A stretch of 64,000 nucleotides of DNA from UBA5109 sp964606735 (GCA_964606735.1 CAZSHI010000003.1:62001-126000), one strand, 5' to 3'. Numbered from the stretch's first letter, positions 16,714 to 25,100 are shown. Numbers and translations: made by a program. Notes: generated by a model from the letters alone, not told the origin.

Positions 16714-17523
16714 GTGATCGCTATCATCACACTGCTGCTGATCGCGCTGGTGGTAGCGATTGCTGTGTTCTACCCACCTTGGCGTCGCCGCGCTATTCTG
16801 CGCCGGCCATTTCCGCCGGCCTGGCTTGCCACCCTGAAAAGGCGCCTGCCTTTTTATGACAAACTTAGCGATCATGAACAGCATCAGTTAAAGCAGCTGA
16901 TACAGATTTTTCTTGCCAACAAAAAATTCTATGGCTGCAATGGCCTGCAGATTAATGATGAGATTCGCGTGACAATTGCTGCAGAAGCCTGCCTGCTTTT
17001 ATTAAACCGGAAAAGCGCCATCTATCCTCGCCTGCAACATATCCTGGTTTATCCGGATGCTTTTCGCGCTACACACCCCCGTCATAATCCTGATGGTACG
17101 GTTAGTGAAGCGCAGCAGGGTTTACTTGGTGAATCCTGGCATCACGGCAAAATCATTCTATCCTGGGATGATGTGAGGTTTGGTGCTGCCAATATACATG
17201 ACGGACACAATGTGACCCTGCATGAATTTTCCCACCAGCTCGATGCCGAGGATGGCATCAGTAACGGCACCCCCCTGCTTCCCAAAAATGCCTACCAGAG
17301 CTGGGCCAAGGTACTCAGTCACGAATATCAGGCATTGCAGGATGACATGCAAAAACACCACAAATCAGTCATGGATTATTATGGCGCGACCAATCCGGCC
17401 GAGTTTTTTGCTGTTGCTACAGAAACCTTTTTTGAAAAGCCGGTGCAACTGCAAAAAAAACACCCGGAACTTTTTGCTGAATTGCAAAAAGTTTACCGGG
17501 TGAATCCTACTTCCTGGCAATAA
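16714..17523 (+). CDS. mtfA: MtfA-like zinc peptidase (M90)
   Basis: A 269-residue protein of the MtfA/DUF980 family. It differs from cytosolic MtfA by an N-terminal hydrophobic segment (IAIITLLLIALVVAIAVFY), followed by the family start WRRRAILRRPFPPAWLATL. The zinc site is clear: H170-E-F-S-H174 followed by QLDAEDG, then the conserved NPAEFFAVATETFFE with the additional metal ligand Glu. In E. coli MtfA binds the repressor Mlc and has aminopeptidase activity (established). The GTG start at 16714 has GGAG about 10 bases before it. It is codirectional with the GST gene. The target here is unknown, and no Mlc or ptsG is visible in the window. Confidence 0.88.
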   Translation: MIAIITLLLIALVVAIAVFYPPWRRRAILRRPFPPAWLATLKRRLPFYDKLSDHEQHQLKQLIQIFLANKKFYGCNGLQINDEIRVTIAAEACLLLLNRKSAIYPRLQHILVYPDAFRATHPRHNPDGTVSEAQQGLLGESWHHGKIILSWDDVRFGAANIHDGHNVTLHEFSHQLDAEDGISNGTPLLPKNAYQSWAKVLSHEYQALQDDMQKHHKSVMDYYGATNPAEFFAVATETFFEKPVQLQKKHPELFAELQKVYRVNPTSWQ

Positions 17524-17544
17524 TGCCAGAGCAAAGGAGACGGC

Positions 17545-17796
17545 TTAAATTTTCTTGGCGGATGCTTTTAACATGGCAAACAGTTCATCTTTCAGATGAA
17601 CCCGACGTAACTTGGCCTTTTCCTCGGCTAGCGAGGATGTTGGCGTCACTTCGTTTTCCATGTTTTCTATTTCGGTAGTTAGCTCATGGTATTCATCGAA
17701 AATACGTCGAAAGTGATGATTTTCCATTTTCAGCTTATGAATCAGATCCCGGAATTCGGGAAATTCATGAATTAAATTGTGGTGCTCTACTGCCAT
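17545..17796 (-). CDS. DUF465 (YdcH-type) small coiled-coil protein
   Basis: An 83-residue helical protein with the DUF465 pattern: HNLIHEFPEFRDLIHKLK, FRRIFDEYHELTTEI, ENMENEVTP and a closing LKDELFAMLK. It is rich in Glu, His and Lys and predicted to form a helical hairpin; function in the family is not established. Upstream is a well-placed FNR-type box and a TAGAAT -10 element, so expression probably rises under low oxygen. Convergent with mtfA (stops 21 bases apart). Confidence 0.85.
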   Translation of the reverse strand: MAVEHHNLIHEFPEFRDLIHKLKMENHHFRRIFDEYHELTTEIENMENEVTPTSSLAEEKAKLRRVHLKDELFAMLKASAKKI

Positions 17797-17825
17797 AACA
17801 AGATCCTCTTATTCTTATTTGGCAG

Positions 17826-17867
17826 ATTCTAATTTTCCCGGCAGGCAGAAACCTTGATCTACATCAG
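17826..17867 (-). promoter_or_regulatory. FNR/Anr-type box and -10 element before DUF465 gene
   Basis: TTGAT-CTAC-ATCAG (17854-17867) matches the FNR consensus TTGAT-N4-ATCAA in 9 of 10 defined positions. On the minus strand, TAGAAT (17826-17831) lies 32 bases centre-to-centre downstream, the spacing expected for a class II FNR promoter with the box near -41.5. The start codon at 17796 follows. Confidence 0.6.
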
Positions 17868-17904
17868 CGCAGATCAATTTTATTGAAATTGCTTATCAGG
17901 GGGA

Positions 17905-17970
17905 TCAGTTCAGTGCTTTATCGTACTTTCGCAGATAACCGCGTAACTGATCATAGCTCAGGCCGAGCAG
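17905..17970 (-). CDS. pspF: PspF C-terminus (Fis-type HTH), cut by gap
   Basis: Only the last 21 codons are present before the gap: LLGLSYDQLRGYLRKYDKAL plus one residue and a stop. This is the second helix region of a Fis-type helix-turn-helix, with the L-G-L-S/T-Y-x-Q-x-R pattern characteristic of PspF, the sigma-54 activator of the phage-shock operon. The fragment alone would not separate PspF from other Fis-type regulators. The PspC tail on the opposite strand across the gap makes the assignment strong, because pspF and pspABC are classically divergent. The sigma-54 AAA+ domain is in the missing sequence. Confidence 0.7.
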   Translation of the reverse strand: MLGLSYDQLRGYLRKYDKALN

Positions 17971-18070
17971 NNNNNNNNNNNNNNNNNNNNNNNNNNNNNN
18001 NNNNNNNNNNNNNNNNNNNNNNNNNNNNNNNNNNNNNNNNNNNNNNNNNNNNNNNNNNNNNNNNNNNNNN
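17971..18070. other. Assembly gap (100 N) inside the psp locus
   Basis: A placeholder of exactly 100 N. The flanks are the 3' ends of two divergent genes (pspF on the minus strand, pspC on the plus strand), so most of pspF, the shared promoter region, pspA, pspB and the start of pspC should lie here. With normal gene sizes that is about 2 kb or more, not 100 bases. Confidence 0.95.
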
Positions 18071-18238
18071 GCATACTCCAAAATGAAAGAAACCCTGGAT
18101 GATTCGAAAAAGTTTTCGCACACCACTTTCAAAAGCTGCACACGAAAGTTTTCCTCCCTGCACGACAGGCTTACCCGTATCGAAGCCTATGTCACTTCCA
18201 GCCGTTTCAAGCTGGACAGGGAATTCAAGAATATCTGA
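18071..18238 (+). CDS. pspC: PspC C-terminus, cut by gap
   Basis: The visible 55 codons begin in frame at the gap edge (AYSKMKETLDDSKKF) and finish SLHDRLTRIEAYVTSSRF, then KLDREFKNI and a stop at 18236-18238. The pattern R-L-x-x-x-E-x-Y-V-T-S-x-x-F-x-L-x-x-x-F marks the C-terminal tail of PspC, the inner-membrane partner in the phage-shock (envelope stress) response. The membrane-spanning N-terminal half is in the gap. It ends immediately next to the convergent oxygenase gene stop. Confidence 0.75.
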   Translation, partial: AYSKMKETLDDSKKFSHTTFKSCTRKFSSLHDRLTRIEAYVTSSRFKLDREFKNI

Positions 18239-18892
18239 TCACTCGGCTGGATCAGCCCGCTGGGCGGTACTGGTATTGACCCGGTACCAGCCAGCGATGG
18301 AATACCTGTCACGCCAGGCCGGCAGCACCTCATGCAAAAAATCTTCGCTTAAAAAAGTGACCAGCGTGCCAAATTCAGGCGCTACCCGCAAAATGTTTTT
18401 ATCAGGCGTATGCAGCACCAACTCTCCTCCATCCGCTTTACTCCAGTGCTTGTTCAGGTAAAGCACCAATGAAAGCACGCGGTTGGATCCCCCTCGGAAG
18501 GCATCCACATGTTTGCTATAAAAAGCACCTGGCGCATAATGAGCAAAGTGACTCTCAAAGGAAAATAAACCCAGGAACAAATGCCGGTTAAGGTATTGCT
18601 GCAGTTGCCCTGTCCAGTCCAGCCAGGCCTCACCGGCGGATGAAGAACCGGTAATCCAGCAGATTTCATCTCCTCGTACCTGCTCATTTTGTGTGTAATC
18701 CTGCTGCCTGCCTATGCCGGCCGGCTCAAATTTTTCATCCTGCATGGCCTGCAGCCGAGCAAAAAGAGCTTCACACAAAGACAGGGGCAGCGCAGCCGAC
18801 TGAATGCTGTACCCCTGCGTGTGCAGATCCCTGGCGATGGAGCTAAAACCAGACTCCCCTTCAAGCCGGATGCTAGTTTCTTGTTTCATCAT
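18239..18892 (-). CDS. 2-oxoglutarate/Fe(II) dioxygenase, prolyl-hydroxylase-like
   Basis: A cytosolic protein of about 217 residues with a double-stranded beta-helix core. The iron ligands are visible as H-V-D in FYSKHVDAF and the distal His in EDFLHEVLP, with the 2-oxoglutarate-binding Arg in RDRYSIAGWYRVN. The context SNRVLSLVLYLNKHW and GGELVLH is typical of the prolyl 4-hydroxylase-like/PKHD group. The ORF could extend to 18964, but the ATG pair at 18889/18892 fits the family start and overlaps the mgtC-like gene by about 20 bases. Substrate is unknown (protein, peptide or free amino acid). It is the last gene of a four-gene minus-strand operon with MgtC-like, GNAT and ATP-grasp genes. 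Confidence 0.85.
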   Translation of the reverse strand: MMKQETSIRLEGESGFSSIARDLHTQGYSIQSAALPLSLCEALFARLQAMQDEKFEPAGIGRQQDYTQNEQVRGDEICWITGSSSAGEAWLDWTGQLQQYLNRHLFLGLFSFESHFAHYAPGAFYSKHVDAFRGGSNRVLSLVLYLNKHWSKADGGELVLHTPDKNILRVAPEFGTLVTFLSEDFLHEVLPAWRDRYSIAGWYRVNTSTAQRADPAE

Positions 18893-19394
18893 GAGTCTCA
18901 GGGTCTGGCGCTTTTTTATCACTTTCCCTGCGATGAAAGTTTTTGATACTGGCATGAACGCCACGGGTTAAAATTTTTGCGTGATTTTCCAGAATATCCA
19001 CACCGTACAGAATGCCGACCACCAGTAGCGACACTTTCACGGCGGCGATCAGGTTGTTGGTACCGATCATTGCCCCGATGGCAGCCAACACCCAAATCGT
19101 TGCAGCCGAGGTGACACCCATGACCGCTCCATCCCGCGCCAGCATGACTCCGGCACCCAGGAAACCGATACCTGTAACAATCTGACCCAAGACACGTGTG
19201 GGGTCGGAATTTTCCACCTCAAGAGAGCTCGAGGTGGTGATGAACAGGTAGGTGCCCAGGGTGATCAGGCAGGCAGTCCGGATGCCCACCGGTTTGCCGC
19301 GAACCTGCCTTTCAAAACCAATCATGCCACCACAAACGATAGCACTCAAAATGGCATGCCATTGAAATGGCGCAATATCAAAAAACTCAATCAT
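18873..19394 (-). CDS. MgtC/SapB-family membrane protein
   Basis: A 173-residue inner-membrane protein with four to five hydrophobic helices and the MgtC/SapB signature: GGMIGFERQVRGKPVGIRT, GQIVTGIGFLGAGVML and VTSAATIWVLAAIGAMIG. A charged C-terminal tail (RRESDKKAPDPETHDETRN) follows. It lacks the soluble ACT-like C-terminal domain of Salmonella MgtC. Family members influence Mg2+ adaptation or act as regulators of membrane ATPases; the role here is not known. It is placed ten bases after the GNAT gene and overlaps the oxygenase gene, consistent with co-transcription. Confidence 0.85.
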   Translation of the reverse strand: MIEFFDIAPFQWHAILSAIVCGGMIGFERQVRGKPVGIRTACLITLGTYLFITTSSSLEVENSDPTRVLGQIVTGIGFLGAGVMLARDGAVMGVTSAATIWVLAAIGAMIGTNNLIAAVKVSLLVVGILYGVDILENHAKILTRGVHASIKNFHRRESDKKAPDPETHDETRN

Positions 19395-19404
19395 GTCTAT
19401 CCCC

Positions 19405-19866
19405 TCACCTGCCAGGATTTAGATCCAGCTCCATTTTCAGGGCATCCGCACCATCCCCGTAATAGCCAGCAATCTCGCCAATAAGCTTGAAATGAAAACG
19501 CTTGTAGAGAGCCTGCGTTTTTTTATCTTTCGCCCGGACTTCGAGGCGACAACGTTGATACCCCAGTTGCCTGAGTTTTTTCAGCGTTCTTTGCAGCAGC
19601 CCGGACGCAATTCCCAGACCACGAAGTTCGGGTATGACGGCCAGTGAGTAAATTCGTGCCGGGCGTGGCAGGGCTGGCGTCAGGCACAACAGGTAAGCCT
19701 GTACCTGTCCGGCTGAGTGACAGACGAGCGTAAAGCTTTTTGCTTCTTGCAAAAGATAGCGCAGCTGTCGCCGGTTGAAATTATCCGTTCTGAAACAGCG
19801 CTCTTCTATCGCCAACAACGCATCCACCTGGCTGGGTATAGCCGCTGAATATCTGAAACTGCCCAA
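19405..19866 (-). CDS. GNAT-family N-acetyltransferase
   Basis: A 153-residue acyltransferase of the GNAT fold. The acetyl-CoA-binding motif A is visible as YSLAVIPELRGLGIASGLLQ (R-G-L-G-I-A pyrophosphate loop), followed by LRQLGYQRCRLEVRAKDKK and the motif B region ALYKRFHFKLIGEIAGYYGDG. It resembles RimI-like enzymes that acetylate protein N-termini or amino groups; the substrate is unknown. Its gene is separated by one base from the ATP-grasp gene upstream. Similar GNAT/ATP-grasp pairs are common in gammaproteobacteria, which suggests successive modification of the same small molecule or peptide (inference). Confidence 0.87.
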   Translation of the reverse strand: MGSFRYSAAIPSQVDALLAIEERCFRTDNFNRRQLRYLLQEAKSFTLVCHSAGQVQAYLLCLTPALPRPARIYSLAVIPELRGLGIASGLLQRTLKKLRQLGYQRCRLEVRAKDKKTQALYKRFHFKLIGEIAGYYGDGADALKMELDLNPGR

Positions 19867-19867
19867 C

Positions 19868-21322
19868 TCAGCGGCCTCTGGATTCCAGCCGCTGCTGGAA
19901 TTCCGACATGATCAACATGTAAAGCTCATCACCCAGATAGGCATCCTCAACATCATGGTCAATACTGGGATTATCATTTACCTCAATCACGTAGGCATGT
20001 TTCTCATACTCCTTGATGTCAACACCATAGAGGCCCTTACCGATGGATTTTGCTGCCCGTACTGCTGCATCAAGCACAACCTTGGGCACCTCGAAAGTCG
20101 GCAGGGTTTCAAAACCGCCGCTGAAATGTCGTTTGGCTTCATGGTTGTAAATCTGCCAATGGTTTCTGGCCATTAGATAACGACAGGCATAAATGGCCCG
20201 GCCGTTCAATACCCCTACGCGCCAGTCAAATTCGGTGTACAGATATTCCTGTACCAGAACCAGCGCACTTTCCCGAAACAATTCGTCCAGTTTCAGCTTG
20301 AGCTCTTCACGGTATGAAACTTTATAGACGCCACGTGAAAACGAGCCCTCCGGCATTTTCAGCACCATGGGATAGCCAAACAGCTCCTCGATGGCATCAA
20401 GAGAGGCTTGTGAACTGTCAATCGCCACTTGCGTACGCAGGCTGGGCACCTTTTTATAGGAAAAGGCGTCCTGCAGATAAACTTTATTACAACAGCGCAG
20501 AATGGAAACCGGATCATCAATAACCACCAGCCCCAGTTTTTCAGCACGGTTGGCCAGACGATAGGTATGATGGTCAATAGCCGTGGTTTCCCGGATGAAC
20601 AGGGCATCATATTGCCCGATGGTCTGGAACTGATCAGCCGTGATGGTTTCCGCAGCAATACCGTATTTAGCCGCCGCCTTGATAAATTTGGCAATCGCCT
20701 CCCGATTACTGGGCGGCACCTTCTCTTCGGGATTCACCAGAATGGCCATATCCCAGCGCATTGATTTCTGACGCGCTTTGACACGCCAGACTGTTTGCAC
20801 AAATTCAGTCAGGCGTTGCCTGAAGAACTCCCGCTGCGATATCGACAGGCTGCTGAAAGCACGACGTTCAATCTCCAGACTGATATCACCATCACGACGA
20901 TGCAGGCGAAGCATCAGTAATGGTGCAGGGTATTCCGTAAACAACCGTTTGCCGAGTTTTTGCAATGGCGCATTGCCGGTCCAGCCGAAATACAGCATTT
21001 CCTCGAGAGACTCACCTTCATTGAGCACTTCCCCGAGCTCACGTTTGAGCCGCAGCAGGGGACCCTCATCGTGATTGAATACGCGCAGTTCATTGATCAC
21101 TTTCACACTCGGTAAAACCAGATGCTGGCGTGCCTCTGCCAGCAAAGAACAATAATAACCCTTGCTCAGATAATGCTCGGTATCGCAGAGATTGATGATG
21201 CGGGTTTTGCCTTCGTTAAGCTTGGGATAATCCTGCAAATATTTCTCAAAACTCAGCACCTCCGGATAAGAGTCATCCAGAGCCAATTCATCACCATCTA
21301 CCACGATCAGTGTCTTGTACAT
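19868..21322 (-). CDS. RimK-like ATP-grasp ligase with RLAN N-terminal domain
   Basis: A 484-residue cytosolic ligase. The N-terminal part (about 1-190) is the RimK-like N-terminal (RLAN) domain, with IINLCDTEHYLSKGYYCSLL and VRAKQKSMRWDMAIL-like segments. The ATP-grasp domain (about 235-475) shows PMVLKMPEGSFSRGVYKV, LVQEYLYTEFDWRVGVLNG and the Mg2+-binding GVDIKE with VIEVNDNPSIDHDVED. Enzymes of this fold form amide or peptide bonds from a carboxylate and an amine using ATP; the substrates of the RLAN group are not established. It is the first gene of a minus-strand operon (GNAT one base downstream, then MgtC-like and 2OG oxygenase). Confidence 0.87.
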   Translation of the reverse strand: MYKTLIVVDGDELALDDSYPEVLSFEKYLQDYPKLNEGKTRIINLCDTEHYLSKGYYCSLLAEARQHLVLPSVKVINELRVFNHDEGPLLRLKRELGEVLNEGESLEEMLYFGWTGNAPLQKLGKRLFTEYPAPLLMLRLHRRDGDISLEIERRAFSSLSISQREFFRQRLTEFVQTVWRVKARQKSMRWDMAILVNPEEKVPPSNREAIAKFIKAAAKYGIAAETITADQFQTIGQYDALFIRETTAIDHHTYRLANRAEKLGLVVIDDPVSILRCCNKVYLQDAFSYKKVPSLRTQVAIDSSQASLDAIEELFGYPMVLKMPEGSFSRGVYKVSYREELKLKLDELFRESALVLVQEYLYTEFDWRVGVLNGRAIYACRYLMARNHWQIYNHEAKRHFSGGFETLPTFEVPKVVLDAAVRAAKSIGKGLYGVDIKEYEKHAYVIEVNDNPSIDHDVEDAYLGDELYMLIMSEFQQRLESRGR

Positions 21323-21503
21323 AAATGAAAAAGAGGAGCCCCTGTGGGCCTGCCGGGAGAATTACAAATTAATTGCGCTATATATGCCTGTTTTGCACTG
21401 AGCGCAATCTTTTTTTACGCAGCGTTCATGGGTGAATCTGCCTGTCGATTTATAGACCTCCTATTGGTTACACTTGTTGCTGAATGAAAACTCAGGAGTG
21501 ATT

Positions 21504-22607
21504 ATGAAAACGCGTGCAGCCGTTGCTTTTGAAGCCGGTAAACCACTTGAAATCTGTGAAGTCGACCTGCAGGGTCCCCAGGCAGGTGAGGTAATGATTG
21601 AACTCAAGGCCACCGGCATCTGTCACACCGATGAGTTTACGCTTAGCGGTGCCGACCCTGAAGGTGCCTTTCCTGCCATACTGGGTCATGAAGGTTGCGG
21701 CGTGGTAGTCGAGGTCGGCGAGGGTGTCAAATCACTGAAAGCGGGCGATACCGTGATCCCCCTGTATACAGCAGAATGCCGCGAATGCGATTACTGCCTG
21801 CATCCCAAGACCAATTTATGCCAGGCTGTTCGTGCCACCCAGGGTCAGGGGTTGATGCCCGATGGCACCAGCCGCTTTTCACTGGATGGCAAACCCATTC
21901 TGCACTACATGGGCTGTTCGACATTTTCCAATTACATCGTGCTGCCGGAAATCTCTGTGGCTAAAATCCGTGATGATGCACCCTATGACAAAGCCTGCTA
22001 TATCGGTTGCGGCGTAACAACCGGTGTCGGTGCCGTCATTTTTCAGGCCAAGGTTGAATTTGGTGCGACAGCTGCTGTATTCGGGCTCGGCGGCATTGGC
22101 CTTAACGTGATTCAGGGGCTCAGGCTTGCCGGCGCCAGCAGAATAATCGGTATCGATCTAAATCCGGCCCGCGAAGCACTCGGCAAGAAATTTGGCATGA
22201 GTGATTTTATCAACCCCGCCAAGGTGGAAAACGTGACTGATCATATTGTGCAGATGACCGGCGGTGTTGATTACAGCTTTGAGTGTATCGGCAATGTCGA
22301 AGTGATGCGACAGGCGCTGGAATGCACTCACAAAGGCTGGGGTGAATCCTATATTATCGGTGTTGCCGGTGCTGGCCAGGAAATATCCACCCGGCCCTTT
22401 CAACTGGTCACGGGCCGCTCCTGGCATGGTACGGCCTTTGGCGGTGCCAGAGGCCGGACGGATGTACCGAAAATTGTAGACTGGTACATGGAAAACAGAA
22501 TTAATATCGATGACCTGATCACGCACACCATGCCTCTAGATGAGATCAACAAGGCTTTCGATCTGATGCATGCGGGCGAAAGCATTCGTTCAGTTGTGAT
22601 TTACTGA
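21504..22607 (+). CDS. frmA: S-(hydroxymethyl)glutathione dehydrogenase (class III ADH)
   Basis: A 367-residue NAD-dependent zinc enzyme that oxidises the glutathione-formaldehyde adduct (and reduces S-nitrosoglutathione). The catalytic-zinc Cys and adjacent residues read TGICHTDEFTLSG and GHEGCGVVVEVG. The structural zinc loop is CRECDYCLHPKTNLC. The Rossmann motif is VFGLGGIGLNVIQG. C-terminal features (SWHGTAFGGARGRTDVPKIV) are typical of AdhC/FrmA. The ATG at 21504 with AGGAG upstream is preferred to the in-frame 21474 start. The usual frmB esterase does not follow; instead, a broken cysteine synthase-glutaredoxin gene lies 32 bases downstream, keeping a thiol/glutathione theme. Confidence 0.95.
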   Translation: MKTRAAVAFEAGKPLEICEVDLQGPQAGEVMIELKATGICHTDEFTLSGADPEGAFPAILGHEGCGVVVEVGEGVKSLKAGDTVIPLYTAECRECDYCLHPKTNLCQAVRATQGQGLMPDGTSRFSLDGKPILHYMGCSTFSNYIVLPEISVAKIRDDAPYDKACYIGCGVTTGVGAVIFQAKVEFGATAAVFGLGGIGLNVIQGLRLAGASRIIGIDLNPAREALGKKFGMSDFINPAKVENVTDHIVQMTGGVDYSFECIGNVEVMRQALECTHKGWGESYIIGVAGAGQEISTRPFQLVTGRSWHGTAFGGARGRTDVPKIVDWYMENRINIDDLITHTMPLDEINKAFDLMHAGESIRSVVIY

Positions 22608-22639
22608 CAGCATATCGGCTTGCCACAGGAGGCAGCTAC

Positions 22640-24108
22640 ATGAACAGAATATTCGAAAACATTCTGCAAACCGTTGGCAATACACCGGTCATACGCATCA
22701 ACAAACTGGCTCCAGCACATGTCAATTTATACGTCAAAGCCGAGGCCTTCAACCCCATGGGTTCCGTCAAGGACAGGCTGGCGCTTGGCATTATTGAACA
22801 CGCGGAAAAAAATGGTTTGCTGAAACCGGGACAGACCGTGGTAGAAGCCACCAGTGGTAATACCGGTATTGGCCTGGCCATGGTCTGTGCCCAGAAAGGT
22901 TATCCGCTGGTGGTGACCATGGCAGAAAACTTCTCCGTTGAGCGTCGCAAGCTGATGCGCTTTCTGGGCGCTCGTGTAGTGCTGACACCGGCTGCAGAAA
23001 AAAGGCACCGGCATGCTCAATAAAGCCATTGAACTGGCTGAAGAACATGGCTGGTACCTGTGTCGACAATTTGAAAACGAAGCCAATGCCGATATCCATA
23101 TGCGCACCACCGCTCCGGAAATTCTGGAAGCCTTTGAGGGAGAACAACTGGATTACTGGGTCACCGGTTACGGCACCGGTGGCACACTCAAAGGCGTCGC
23201 CAGTGTGCTCAGGGAAAAGAGCCCTCAGACAAAAATTGTTGTCTGTGAACCGGATAATTCCGCGCTGCTGAGCAGCGGCACCGCCCAGCAACGCATGGAA
23301 GGTGGCAGTCCATCGGCCAGCCATCCCTCCTTCCGCCCCGGGCTGGACACCGGATTTCATTTCCAAACTGGCTGAAGATGTCGTCAATGCCAAGCACATT
23401 GATCGCATCATGCCCATTGACGGCCAGGAAGCGCTACGCCTATCCCAGGCACTGGCACAGCAAGAAGGTATTTTTGTCGGCATTTCCGCCGGTGCTACTT
23501 TCAGCGGAGCACTGGAAATTGCCAAAGACGCGCCAGCTGGCAGCAATATTCTGTGCATGCTGCCTGATACCGGCGAACGCTATCTGTCCACGCCCCTGTT
23601 TGAAGCCATTTCCGAAGAAATGACCGAAGAGGAAATTGACCTTTCCCAGTCTACACCGGGCTACCGTTTCGATTCCGCCAGCTCTGTAGCCGCGACGGAA
23701 GAAGTCCCCGTGGAAGCAGATGCACTCGCTTTTCTGCAAGAAGCGCTGAATGACAGCACACAACCGGTTGTGATGTTTGCGCTCGAGTAGTGTGAATTCT
23801 GCTGGTCAGTGCGCAAACTGTTTGGCCGCTGCAAAATTCCCTATCGCTCGGTCGATCTGGATTCAGTGGCTTACCAGCAAGGCAATATGGGTGGAAAGAT
23901 TCGTGCAGCACTGAAACAGCACACCAGCATCCCCACCATTCCGCAGATATTTGTCGGCGGGAAATTTATCGGTGGTTGCACGGAAACCTTTGATGCCTTC
24001 AAGGACGGTTCGCTGCAGACACTGCTGAAGGAAAACCAGGTGGTTTACGACGAGGCAGTTAAAATTGACCCCTATTCACTGCTGCCGAAATGGCTACAGC
24101 CCCGCTAG
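22640..24108 (+). pseudogene. Cysteine synthase-glutaredoxin fusion gene, broken by three lesions
   Basis: The four reading pieces together spell a PLP-dependent cysteine-synthase-like domain (about 1-330) fused to a glutaredoxin domain, a known fusion of roughly 480 residues. Evidence is NPMGSVKDRLALGIIEHA (PLP Lys), EATSGNTGIGLAMVCAQKGY, GYGTGGTLKGVA, GEFVGISAGA-like GIFVGISAGATFSGAL and CMLPDTGERYLST. The glutaredoxin part shows KIPYRSVDLD, HTSIPTIPQIFVGGKFIGG. Lesions: an A-run of six (22998-23003) where five keep the frame; a second shift near 23335-23343 fitting about 11 missing bases; and an in-frame TAG at 23788-23790 just before CEFC, where family members have Trp. SD AGGAGG precedes the ATG. 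No intact protein is expected. Confidence 0.8.
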
Positions 24109-24110
24109 AC

Positions 24111-25100
24111 CTAAAACAGGAAGCCGGCACTGCGCTCAATCACCCAGTAAGCAGAAGGGATCCCGATGCAGTAAGCCACCACCAGCTCCATGTTTAATAC
24201 TGAATTGGCGGGCACATATACCTGCTGATGCACTTGCTGGTAAAGCCTGCGGAAGAGTTGGTAACAGGCCACCACCGCACCGATGAAAACCAACTGCCCC
24301 AGTTCAACGCCGACATTGAAAAACAGCAGGGACAGCAGAAACTGCTCCTGCACCACGCCGACATCTCCCAGTGCACTGGCAAAGCCGAGTCCATGCAAAA
24401 GACCAAAAGAAAATGACACAATGACCGGGGCCCGGTAAGTCCAGGAATCTGTATGATTGCGGGATATCTCATGCGCCAGAAACAAAATTGACAGGGCAAT
24501 CACAGCCTCCACTGGGGCTATAGGCAAAGAGATAATGTTCAGTGTCGACAAGAACAGCGTGATGGAATGCGCCAGGGTAAAACCCGTCACGGTCAACAGA
24601 ATGCGTTTCATTGTGCCAGATATCACCAGCAGACCCAGCACAAACAGCAGGTGATCGAGACCAATCAGTATATGTTCGATACCCAGCACTGTGTAGACAA
24701 AAGATACCTCCAGGGGACCGGGAGCCGGTTCCACTTCCCAGCTGGTTTCCGAAGGCGTCAGCATCATGTTGCGTGAGGCACCATCCAGAAAATTCAGCCT
24801 GAAATAGGTTGCCAGTGAAGGGTTGGCCTGCGGGTAAACCAGGGAAAAGCTTTCGCCTTCCAGTCCACCCGGACAGCTCCAGATATTGTTACCAGTCTGC
24901 GCAGTGGTGCTGCAATGCTCAGGCCACACTAACATGGGAAAGTTATTGGTCGGCAAAACAGGCGGCACCCTGACTGTGCCAAAAAAAACATCCGGCGCTT
25001 GTTCATTCAGGGTAACGACCACGGGGCGGGCATCGTGTGCCAGTGAGACTGAGGGAAGCCAGACGACGAGAGAAACCAGGAGGAAGAGTCGCTGCAACAT
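24111..25100 (-). CDS. HupE/UreJ-family membrane protein
   Basis: A 329-residue protein with a cleavable signal (LFLLVSLVVWLPSVSLAHD), a periplasmic N-terminal region up to about 150, and a C-terminal block of six to seven membrane segments. That block carries the HupE/UreJ signature GIEHILIGLDHLLFVLGL, FTLAHSITLFLS, VIALSILFLAHE and FGLLHGLGFASAL. The conserved His residues in these helices suggest metal (Ni/Co or another transition metal) permeation, which is established only for some relatives. The ATG (complement of 25098-25100) overlaps the upstream parvulin stop (TGATG), so the two are translationally coupled. No urease or hydrogenase genes are visible nearby. Confidence 0.85.
   Translation of the reverse strand: MLQRLFLLVSLVVWLPSVSLAHDARPVVVTLNEQAPDVFFGTVRVPPVLPTNNFPMLVWPEHCSTTAQTGNNIWSCPGGLEGESFSLVYPQANPSLATYFRLNFLDGASRNMMLTPSETSWEVEPAPGPLEVSFVYTVLGIEHILIGLDHLLFVLGLLVISGTMKRILLTVTGFTLAHSITLFLSTLNIISLPIAPVEAVIALSILFLAHEISRNHTDSWTYRAPVIVSFSFGLLHGLGFASALGDVGVVQEQFLLSLLFFNVGVELGQLVFIGAVVACYQLFRRLYQQVHQQVYVPANSVLNMELVVAYCIGIPSAYWVIERSAGFLF

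Noticed and set aside
23788..23790. In-frame TAG as possible recoding (pyrrolysine or stop read-through).
   Set aside because: The same gene carries two frameshifts, Trp is the expected residue, and no recoding element is visible. Decay or sequence error is the simpler explanation.
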